Assembly (NCBI GenBank): GCA_013399115.1
Contig: VXAA01006436.1
Span: forward strand, 122,445 to 186,444
Direction of reading: 5' to 3'
DNA from: Anseranas semipalmata
Taxonomy: Eukaryota; Chordata; Aves; Anseriformes; Anseranatidae
DNA length: 64,000 nucleotides
How positions within the stretch are numbered: position 1 is the stretch's first letter; every line of letters starts with the position of its first letter. Positions 13,325 through 22,785 of this stretch are shown piece by piece. Below the pieces are notes generated by a model, which was given only the letters and a program-made list of their open reading frames with translations, was not told the DNA's origin and searched no databases. A program made the position numbers and the translations under genes.

Positions 13325-13512
13325 TGGTCTGTTGAATATTTTCCAATGACAGATCCCCAGTCACCACAGAAGTGGTTGACATCTTGGAGAAATTCCAGAT
13401 GGATGTACTGGAGGAGCAAAGCAACAAGTTGCCACAAAGTGCTGCAGAGAATACTTTCATTCTGTCAGCAGCTACAGTTATATTGCATGTCATGTTGAGA
13501 TGCAACTCCTCA
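13325..13512 (+). other. Unrecognised coding-like stretch
   Basis: The plus frame from 13338 to about 13512 reads without stops and has a protein-like composition. It includes a charged run VTTEVVDILEKFQMDVLEEQ and then a hydrophobic segment rich in Ala, Val, Ile and Leu. AG acceptor-like sites lie just inside its 5' end, near 13352 and 13360. Two other frames are also open here (13256-13498 plus, 13284-13574 minus). No domain or family is recognised and no donor site is clear. It could be a chance frame, a decayed pseudogene piece, or an exon. Confidence 0.15.
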
Positions 13513-13744
13513 AAAGATTTTTGACAGATTCCATGAAATTTTTTTTTTTCCCCAAATTTGCAAAATATATACATGACTAATTAGATATGTTATCTTTTTA
13601 AGTTAGCAAAAGTCCTCTCCTGCAATCAAATTTGCAAACAAGTAAAAATGCATATCGCAAAGGCATGATTTTTGTAGTGTTGAGGTAGCTACATGGTTAG
13701 GCAATGCTAACAAGTCTCACTATAGATTTGAATTAGTCTAGCAA

Positions 13745-14299
13745 CGTGGTGGGTTAGATTTGGTCAACAGCCACACACAGCTGCTTACAGCCTCATTCAC
13801 CAGAGGGATGGGGGGTGAAAATAGAAAAAAAAAAAAAAGTAAAGAGAAGCCACGTTGGTCGAAATGATGACAAGGAAATCATTTGTCATCAAATCAAATT
13901 ACTGTGGCAGGAAAAATAGACTCAACTTGTGGAAAATTAACTTAATTTCTTGTCAATTAAAATAGATACTTCATTTCAGAATTGTGTAGCGAGAAACAAA
14001 AAGACAAACATGAAAACAACTTTTCTTCCGTCTTTTTCAGGTCTCCTTCGATCCAGAGTTCTATGGTCTCCTGAACTGCACAGGGGGATGGGGGTGGGAG
14101 GCTATGGTTTTTGCACAGCAGTTTCTTTCTGCTGCTCCTTCCTCCTCACCTCTTCTCCTCTGCTCCGGTGTGGAAATTCCATGGGCTGTGGTTCTTTGGG
14201 AATATCCATATGCTTCAGCATGGGGTTTTCCATGTGCTGCAGGGAATGTATGCTCTGGTATTTATGCTCTCAGCCTCTACATCCTCTTGGGCTTCAACA
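13745..14299 (-). mobile_element. Older solo LTR of the GC-rich avian ERV group (family B)
   Basis: The plus strand begins GTGGTGGGTT and later carries AATTACTGTGGCAGG, AGACTCAACTTGTGGAAAATT and a run of Pro/Ser-coding CTCC triplets. These are the minus-strand counterparts, in the same order, of blocks at the 3' end of the LTR at 62365-63435 (for example TGATGGTAATTGGTGAG and GAGTCTGTTGTGCCC). Toward 14190-14280 it has CATGGGGTTTTCCATG and GTGCTGCAGGGAATG, like the GC-rich middle of that LTR. The minus-strand 5' end is placed at the TGTTGAAGCC beginning at 14299. I see no convincing target duplication. It looks more diverged than the 62365 copy. The 131-codon plus frame across it is not a gene. 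Confidence 0.65.
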
Positions 14300-14367
14300 G
14301 TTAGGGTTCTTAAGCAGTGATAGAGAAAGGGTAGATTTAGTCTGAACTGAATCTGTATTTGAGAGAC

Positions 14368-14415
14368 CAGTCATTTTGTCATTTTTCTGATCAGTCATTT
14401 TGTCATTCTTCCTAT
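14368..14415. repeat. 24-bp imperfect tandem duplication
   Basis: Two adjacent 24-bp units both begin CAGTCATTTTGTCATT (14368-14391 and 14392-14415). They differ only in their last bases. Confidence 0.85.
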
Positions 14416-15038
14416 CATTATATTTATCAAGTTCGGTGCACATAACAATGTTGCATTAATTTGCTTTTGTCATCTGTCTTCTGTCACATCTGACCTAAGC
14501 ACACTGGTGCAAATTTATTCCAGGGACTAGCCTTAAGTTACCGTCAGGTGTTGTTCCGTGATTCCCCATTGTCTGAGATGATTAATAATTAATTTCTTTC
14601 ATTTATATAGTTATGATGAAAGAATTTCCAGCCTGAGTTTTTCCTCATTTTCTGACCAATGCTAAGTGAGTAGATTGTGTAAAGAAATGCTATTTTTCAG
14701 AGTCCTAAGAGTAGAGTGAAACTTTCTGCTTTACCATTCAGCAGCACTGTCATGATTCCTGCAAAGCTTCAAAAAAGTGCCACCAGGCTTCCCTACTGCC
14801 ACACCACTACCACCAAAAGAGAATGTGACAGGCACAGCCTGGTGTGCCAAGAACTGAGTTCCAAATGTAGTCGTGAATTATTTATTGACTTTTGCAACAG
14901 AAGTTATACCTTGAATATTGATGTCACAACTTTTCACAGTCTCAAACTTCTTTGATATCACTACACAAAAAGCGGGACAGTAGAGATTATATCTCACATT
15001 AATGCTGGATGCCCTTGTATTAGAATTCTGATATTTCT

Positions 15039-15395
15039 CTATGAACATGGGAAGTGTTTTTCAGTGAAAAACTTGAATATCACATGCCAGAGATGGATAC
15101 TCTGTCTCCACTCTGCAAAATAAGCCTGAGAATAACAGGCTGTCACAAGCGGCATTTCTATTCTTCCTGATCCTGCTCTGGCCAGCACCTTACACTGCTC
15201 CTTGGCAGATTTCTTACTGTTAAAAATTACAAAGGGGTCACAATACGAGACTGGTCTGGCAAGAACCAAGGAGGTGACATTATGCCATGAAGAATGGAGC
15301 CATTTTGAACAAGATTTTCTTTTATGACACGGTGGAATGTTTTTGGCTATCTGTAAAAAGACTTCTGCAAAATCAGAAGCAGGTAGAAGCAGCAA
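15039..15395 (-). other. 118-codon open frame, unrecognised
   Basis: This is the longest open frame in the unique, non-repeat part of the window. It starts at ATG and ends at a normal stop. The product would be cysteine- and lysine-containing, with no clear signal peptide or membrane span, and shows no motif I know. There is no CpG-rich promoter, neighbouring exon or polyadenylation context to support it. A chance frame is the likelier explanation; a lineage-specific small protein or decayed exon cannot be excluded. Confidence 0.12.
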
Positions 15396-16962
15396 AGTGC
15401 ATAGCTGACCACATGGGCTTCCCTAGTTTTTGTCATAAACCCAAATTCCTTAAAGTCAAAGTGTGATGTATGATATACATGATTCTTTTATACCTGATTG
15501 AGATTGAGATGTATATAGAATAATATTAATTGCCTAATTATTTTTTATCAACCTGAGCTGACAGTATATTTTAGTGTATTAAACAAGAAACATTTCTTTA
15601 TATCATTTCTTTCATTATTAAAGTACATTTGGCAAGATTATGTTCTGTAAGCACATAAAGTATGCAGTTACGGGGAAGACAAGGAAGAGGTAGACTTCAC
15701 TTACCTTTGCATTCTCCTGTTTTTTGGTCTATTGTAAAAGATAGGGTGGCTTCTAACATAATTTAAACTGTCTGGCCTGCCTGCACTCCCTGTAGAATCC
15801 TAAATTCATCAGTAAAGCCCAGAACTCTCACAAGGGTTTATGTTGGAAATCTATCATGACACACCAAACCTTCTGGGGAGTCTGAAAAAAATAATCTACT
15901 GCTTTCCCCTTCATTTTGTCATGGGCAAATTCTCGCAGGATTAAGCCAGACTTTCTAGGGATATATTTCTACCAATCCAATAATTAAACAGGAAGTAATT
16001 TCCTTGTCAGTCTGGTTTCCAAGTCACATGTGAAAATAGTTCAGTATGAAAATCTCTGAAAGTCCGATATGGAGACATATTGCATTTTATTTTCATCTAG
16101 TTAGTTTTATGCTTTGGATTCCTTATATAAAATCTGTTCAAGGTCACATATGTTTGGCAATCTCAGTGAACAGTTCATTAAATTCACCCATTACAGAGTC
16201 CCACAATAAATCTTGGGATAATTTTGCACTACTGTGTAGACTTTGTTAGGAAAATTACCTAAATTATTTTAAGTCAAGGTTGAGGGTACCAGCAAGCTAC
16301 AGTGGCTTGTTAGGTATTCTGGTCACTGTTACTCTTCCATTTTTGATGACCTCAAAAAGCTCAACGCATATACCTAAACACATTCAGTGAAGGAAAAATC
16401 ACATGCTGCTTTACTGAACATTGTGTTCCCCTTGGGCCAAGCAGGCCATATATATCATATTTCCACTGAAGCTCATTTTTACAACTGTTATAAACCACTC
16501 AAAGTCATATATTATTTTTTTTATGAAAATACTGATATATCTCTAACAATGCTGAACTGTAGCATGTTCCTGCAGCCAAAACTTACCCTAAAAGAAGGAC
16601 AATCCAAAGAAGAGACACAGAATTAAAGAAAAAGGAGTGCTTAAAGTTAGGTACTTGTATTACTTCTAGGTAGGGATTTAAGTAATATAATATCAGGGAT
16701 TCAAATGCCTACTGTTTCCATACAAGCTGCCTGAAATGCAGGGTGCTGTGTTAGAATCACAGCATTCTTAGACAATGCACAGAAAAGGTTATAGGTGTCA
16801 GAAGATCACCCAGAGAAATCAGGCTGCTAAAAGGTGGTCTACTTATAGCCATCCAGCCAGGACATACCGAGGACAGGCTGGAGTCTCAACTGCATCTTTA
16901 TGACTTACTCATTTAATAATTGCATCTCCTTCTGATCCCTCTTTCAAAGTTGTGCTACTAAG

Positions 16963-17153
16963 CCTTTTTTTTTCTTTTTTTCTTTCTTTTTTTTCTTTTT
17001 TCTTTTTCCCTTTCTCTTTTTCTTTTTTTTTCTTTTTTCTTTTTCCCTTTCTCTTTTTCTTTTTTTTTCTTTTTTCTTTTTCCCTTTCTCTTTTTCTTTT
17101 TTTTTCTTTTTTCTTTTTCCCTTTCTCTTTTTCTTTTTTTTTTTTTTTTTCCT
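16963..17153. repeat. Pure pyrimidine tract with a 37-bp higher-order unit
   Basis: Every base in this 191-bp stretch is C or T on the plus strand. A CCC triplet recurs at 17008, 17045, 17082 and 17119, exactly 37 bases apart. This defines four near-identical copies of a 37-bp unit, each with a T9 run, a TTTTTTC segment, CCC and CTCTTTTTC. The tract ends in a run of about 17 T. The overlapping Phe/Ser-rich 67-codon frame is repeat translation. Confidence 0.95.
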
Positions 17154-17725
17154 GAAAGCTCAGGTGGACCTACTTTTCTAAAACACAGCAGGCAGAGAGT
17201 GGCAGTGATAGTTTTGCAGAGCTTCTACATTATACTTTACTAGTTGAAACATTACCCCAAAATAGGTGAGATCCAAGTTCACTCCCCCACGTCTATTTGA
17301 AAGAACTGAAACCAACACTCCTCACCATGTTGGGCAGTGCCCTCCCCAGCAGGCTGTCCACTCCTCCAGCCTGGTTAGGCAGTAGCTGTCTTCACAGCTA
17401 TTGAACTCTGCAGAAAAGGATGCACAACTTGCCCAGTAAAAGAAGGAAAGTAGAAATAGTGATGATCTTGTTCATAGATCATAGAATTCACCCACAAAAA
17501 GATAGTCCTGCATCCAGATGCTGCTGTTAGGGCTGTTTGTTTCACATTTTACACAACATTTGCTTCAAATGATATCCATGAAGTCACTGAGTTAATATTA
17601 GCTTGAATGATAATTTCATTGCTAGATGCTCAGGGAAGATAATTTTTATTTTAATGAGAGCTGTTATAAATGTCAACAAATGAAAGATTATATACTTGTG
17701 CAAGAAATGAAACAAATAACTTCTG

Positions 17726-17794
17726 TGTGTTTTTGTGTGTTTGTTTGTTTGTTTGTTTGTTTTTGGCTCAAGNGGGGGGGGGGGGGGGGGGGGG
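17726..17794. repeat. GT/GTTT microsatellite, single N, then poly-G
   Basis: A GTGTGTTT / (GTTT)5 array at 17726-17765 is followed by GGCTCAAG, an N at 17773 and an uninterrupted run of 21 G (17774-17794). The N beside a long G homopolymer indicates a sequencing or assembly break there. Confidence 0.9.
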
Positions 17795-20700
17795 TCTGCA
17801 CAGCCTTACCTTGGCATCATGAACTTGCTGGAGGCAAATGTATTACAATAATGTTTACAATCATTGTCTGTAAGAAAGAGGAACTAAGCATGATTGGAGC
17901 AAGGAAGTACACAATATTTACCTGGAAATTAGTGACAGGTGTGAACCTGAAATGACATGAAAAAGTACACATCTGTGCCTGGAGATCAGCACCTTGAAGT
18001 AATCTCATGAATAAACCATCAGTAGTTGGTGAAAGAGATAATGAAGTCAGAAAAAATAATGTTTGATAGGGCAACCCATGTTATGCTCAGATGAGGAAAC
18101 TGCTGATTAAAAAAAAAAAAAAAAAATGCATGGAAAACCACACCTGAGCCTGTGGAAGATCTTCTGAAGACCACAGAGGAGCATCTAACATTTGGCCCAG
18201 CATGGCCTGCTGTGGAAGCACAGGAGCCTCAAGGAAGGAAGACTTGGAGCCTCTTCTCATCACTGGACCCCAGATGAAGTAAGGTTCTTGGTGTATCTTG
18301 ATCTTGGCTGTGGCCATCATGACCCTGTCCTTATCAATGATTTGAGGTAAAACAGCACTCCTCCTGCAGTTGCATATCAGAATATAGCACAAGAGCATGA
18401 ATTCTTATGCAGTCATGGCACTGTAGATAGTAGGTAGGTCATGTGTGAGTGTGAAGTGTGCATGGGGTTTTTAAGCATTATTATTTGTTATTGTTGTTCT
18501 TTAATTATTGTTTTGTTTAGTATTACTGCTCTCTTAATGTTAATTACTATTGTTTATTAATACTAATTAATAAAATAAGAATTTGAATTTAGCAAGACCT
18601 GATATATTTCCCTGGCATGACCACAACCTTTATTGATCAATTGTCGCAGCATACTGTGACATAGTTTAGTGTGAACTGTGTGGGTAGAAAGCATTAAAAA
18701 TACCGAGGGCAGCAAACTGAACCTTGTGTGCTAGCACCACAGCTGCCCTATAAAAAATTGGTGGACTAAGGAGGCAGTTGGACAATAATGACTTCATTTC
18801 TGGCAGCTAAATTTTGATGAACAATTTTAAGATTTCTCCATTAGATTTGTTAATTGAACTGTAAAACCCGTTAAAGTTCTTAGAAACAAAAGTAATGATA
18901 TAATGCTACATCAAACATCTGTCTTCTTTTGCTTTATGTGAATAGAGAGGTACTATTTGTTCTTCAGCTTTAACATGTTACTGCCCCTATGATAATGCTT
19001 TGAAAAGTTTATGAAATTCTGCTATTAAAGAGTTTGCTTTGAAAGGTAAGTACAGTATCTCAGTGATACTATAAACCATAGCACAGGCAAAGTAAAGGAA
19101 AATTTAAAAATGCATTTTTATTCTTCCTTGAAGACTTTTTTTTCTTCTTTCTATTTCAGAAAATGCAGTAACACTGCAGATATTTATGTAGTGTAGGAAG
19201 AAGAGAAATCCCAAAGCACATTCCAATTATGAATATGTGATTTATATTTTATGGGCAAAAAGAGTTATTTCCCCAAGCACATTGTTTTCTTTTATCTGTG
19301 TTCTTCCTTTAATCCTGTCAATAACCCAGCATGCAGCTGCATTCTGCTCATAGATTTTTGGGAAGATAATAGAAATAAGCATTCATGGTAGATAGAACTA
19401 TTCATGGGTAGCATAAAAATACCTGCTGTTCATCAAGATTTCTGCTTGCTAATTAACTAGAAAAATTGGGCACAATAATTTTTAACTGAAACAGTGGAAT
19501 GTAATAGCATGAAAATAAAAATCACTTCTTAGTTAAAGGTATAATGAAATGCCAGATTTACATTTATGTTCTAAAGTGCACAAAATGTTTACTTATTTTT
19601 CATGGCTGGAAGAAGTATTTTAATATCTATATCATTTTAAATATAATATTGTTCAGCAAGTTGCAACATACAACATGGTGATATCAAAATTAAAATCATT
19701 TAGAGCAGAAAAATTCATACTAAAATTATACAGTTAATAGATGAGGAAGGAGCTGAACTGTTTTGATACACTTCAATTTCCAAACATGTTATGTGGTAGT
19801 TTGTAAATAATGTCCTTTTCCTGTATAAAGTGAAGAATCACGTTGTGGGGTGAGCAACTTTGTAAGATTTGAAAGAAAATTGATAAGTTTGTTTCTTTAT
19901 TAATAAAAAAAGTCTTCAGTGATAATAAAAGTTATTGTGGATATTTTTGCACTCTACTAGTCCGGCCAGAATAATATGCCAATACCATTTCCTTATTTTT
20001 CTGTGGGATTTTTGCACAATTGCATCTCTCTCCTTTTTGATTTAGAGCCCTTTCTCTAAAGAATACTAGAAAAATATCACACCACAAATGGTCAGGAGAT
20101 AAACCTGCTTAAATATATCTCTGGATGCATTCCATCTATACAGCTTCTCAAATTTCTGAAGTAGTAAATATCAGGCTGAGATGCATACAAAGTTATCTAA
20201 TGATCTGGTTTTATAGCAGCTATATATAATGAAATCCCATTCAAATGAGCGTGTGGCTACAGACTGCACAGATGGCCTCTTTGGGATTCAAGTTCACCTC
20301 TCTCTTGTCTATGTTTTTTTTAGCATTGAACGCTAGAAAATCTGGGACATTTTGCTCTAGGAAGGTAATGGGTTTTCCCATACAAATTAAAATACTTTAC
20401 AAAGTCACAATACCCTCTAATTCCTGGTTCTTCTCAAATATTCTCCTACAACAGACATTGAAAAATATACAGTACTTTTTCTCAAATGTTAAAAATATAA
20501 CTTAATATCTAAATCCTATGTTATTGGAAACTTTTTTTTTTTAGTCTGTTCACTTCTTTTTGCTTAAGTTTATTATCCTTATAAAAACAATGTCTTTGCT
20601 TAAGAATAGTAAAAATTTTTTACAAATTCTCAAAAAAACATTCAAACCTATAGAGCAGGTAATTATTTGTCACAGTACAATCATTAAATCTGGAAATAAA

Positions 20701-21114
20701 ACTGGTTCTGAAGTTATTCAGCCTCGAATTTTGACACAGATGTTTTTCCTGTATTTTCTGTTATGTATTTTCTATGGATATGGGAACTCTTTCTTTTATA
20801 TTTTCCTGTATGCATATATGAGATTAGTTTAATATGAAGTTCTTAATGGCAAGTAGCATGATGAATTCAGAAAAAAAAAAAAATTGGTAAATACATTATG
20901 TTAAAAAAAAAACAAAACTAATTATTATTAACTCTGAAGATGCCCGATCCAGGTTCAAGACAAAAAGTAAACAATTAAGACTAGCAAATAAGAACAAATG
21001 CAGCAGAATTTGAGCATCAGATTTCAGTTAGCTGATCATGATTTCTTCACAAAACAAAGAAGAAACAAAACTTGTAAATTATAGCATGTGTAGTATAAGT
21101 ACCTGGGCAAATTT

Positions 21115-21141
21115 TACAAAACAAAACAAAACAAAACAAAA
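21115..21141. repeat. AAAAC pentanucleotide array
   Basis: Five AAAAC units in a row. This is a short simple repeat without other features. Confidence 0.85.
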
Positions 21142-22324
21142 TCTTAGACAAAATTTTAAGGGAGAGTCCTAAAAGTAAAAGACTTTCAATTGTGGACAAA
21201 GAAAATATCTCCTACAATTGCAATTCCACTTGCCAGCTAAATGGACTTCCATATACTTTTTGTAAATAAGTAAATAAGGATATATTAGTTTAGAATTTCT
21301 ATTTAAACATCAGAAAAGTTTTTTAACTGTTGATGACAAAAGCACAAATTATTTCATTTCAGATAATGACTAAATTCTCCAATCACAAACAGTAAGACCA
21401 AGACTAAAACAAAAACGATTCATCTGACCCTATAGAGTGCGTTTATAATCTACACTGGACTTCAAAGCTTGATACTGTTCTTGTTTTACACTTACACATA
21501 AACTTACAGGTATGATTTTATCCAGTCTTCCCTCCAGCATTTAGGTTTCTTGATTGTGCTAGGAAAAAGATTAAATGACAAAGACAACCAAACCAGTTCT
21601 ATTAAGATCTTTTTTTTTTTTCTTTCACTTCCTAAATTCAGTATTGAACTACATATTCCAAAACAGCCAGAAGCAGATTTTTTATGACTAGTTTACAAAC
21701 ATCTGAAAATATAGAGTTATTATAGAAGGGTGATACACCTTACATTTCAGAATCATAAGCAGAGCTATTACAATAAAAATTTTAAAATTTGCAGCCGTTA
21801 TCGCTACAGTTTGCAACAGCATTTTCATTATTTTGTAAATTATTGTATCATTTTTGCATATTAATTGTCATAAAAGAGGATTACAATGTGTTTTATGATA
21901 TCAAATCACTTCTACTATATGAAATTGCTATTTAATAAGAATCAATATGTCACTGGAAACTCATCCATTTCAACCCTTTTGAAGTTGTAGAAAATGAGCT
22001 TACAGTAAGAAAATAACCAGACATAGCCTTGCAAAATTTTCCTAAGCTAAAAAAAAGCTTCCATTTCTTCAAATATAATTTTGAAACTCAAGTTTCTGAT
22101 GTACTTGGGAAGTGCATTCCAAAAACAGTTCCTGGAGTACAATAGAAATGTATTTATGTATTATAAAGAATGTTTGTCACATGCATTACTCATACATTTT
22201 AACAAAGCTGTCTAGTGTTGGGAGTAACTTTAAATCCAGAATGATCCTTAAATTTGATGGCTGGCATCCCTATTATCCTCAGAGGCAGCCTGAATTTGTT
22301 CTGAATTTAATATGTAATCTATAT

Positions 22325-22593
22325 TCACGCTACTTTTAAGTCTCCTTTTTCCGTAAAGCACATGATGCTGTAGTCTTCTAGGATGCATTCATAACCATTC
22401 TCTCTGTCTGACACTTGTCCCATGAGGTGCTGGCAAAGACCGGTGGAGAAGATGGACACAGAGACAGTGTCTTTCATTGTGGTGTGTAAGGTCATCTTAG
22501 TAGAGTACAGAGTATGTATTTGAAACACATGGCGTACTAGGGTTTACCTGCTCAAAGGTCATCCAAGAAACAGGAGGCTGGTATTGCTGTGCA
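22325..22593 (-). other. Exon-like region on the minus strand, unrecognised
   Basis: Two adjacent minus-strand pieces look exon-like. The first, 22548-22593 (46 nt), is preceded by an AT/pyrimidine tract ending CAACAG and followed by GTAAAC, and encodes AQQYQPPVSWMTFEQ in its open frame. The second runs from an acceptor-like CTACTAAG (ending at 22496) to a TGA at 22325. It encodes about 56 residues beginning MTLHTTMKDTVSV, with four Cys and many acidic residues. The two are separated by only about 50 bases, too short for a normal vertebrate intron, so they cannot both be exons of one transcript as drawn. I do not recognise the peptide. The overlapping IF-repeat frame is microsatellite translation. 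Confidence 0.15.
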
Positions 22594-22663
22594 CTGTTGA
22601 TATAAAAATATATTTGGACTGAGTAGAGTAGATTCTGATAAGGTGGCCTAATTACTAAAATAA

Positions 22664-22785
22664 TAAAAATAAAAATAAAAATAAAAATAAAAATAAAAAT
22701 AAAAATAAAAATAAAAATAAAAATAAAAATAAAAATAAAAAGAAAAAGAAAAAGAAAAATAAAAATATAAATAAATAAAAATAAG
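22664..22785. repeat. AAAAAT hexanucleotide array with an AAAAAG block
   Basis: T residues recur every 6 bases from 22664 to 22736, giving about 13 perfect TAAAAA units. They are replaced by G at 22742, 22748 and 22754 and return to T at 22760 and 22766. Degenerate ATAA units follow to about 22785. The alternating Ile-Phe minus-strand frame is a translation of this array. Confidence 0.95.

Larger units (their letters stand above)
8352..13744. other. Unique AT-rich non-coding DNA
   Basis: This holds an ATGG-type microsatellite near 8667-8704 and several short poly-T or poly-A runs (8374-8386, 9651-9661, 12039-12051, 12518-12529). At 13243-13574 frames are open on both strands. I recognise no gene, and no other repeat family. 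Confidence 0.5.
14300..16962. other. Unique AT-rich non-coding DNA
   Basis: This holds an imperfect 24-bp tandem duplication at 14368-14415 and a 118-codon minus-strand frame at 15039-15395. No repeat family or gene is recognised. Confidence 0.5.
17154..22663. other. Unique AT-rich non-coding DNA
   Basis: This contains a GTTT array and poly-G run (17726-17794), an A20 run near 18108-18126, an AAAAC array at 21115-21141 and an exon-like minus-strand region at 22325-22593. The segment 18130-18260 is somewhat GC-richer but I cannot place it. No other gene or transposon is recognised. Confidence 0.5.

Noticed and set aside
13950..14345. 131-codon cysteine-rich plus frame preceded by TTTTTCAG as an exon
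   Set aside because: It runs antisense through a stretch whose ordered blocks match the GC-rich LTR family, so LTR origin explains it better.
16952..17155. Phe/Ser-rich 67-codon frame
   Set aside because: Translation of the 37-bp polypyrimidine repeat.
17460..17500. CATAGATCATAGAATTC as a CR1 tail
   Set aside because: Only about two imperfect octamers and no CR1 3' sequence, so chance is likely.
18108..18398. 103-codon minus frame and a GC-richer segment with GCCTGTGGAAG and AGGAGC motifs as another LTR
   Set aside because: A few short motifs resemble the GC-rich LTR block, but the order and ends of an LTR are not visible.
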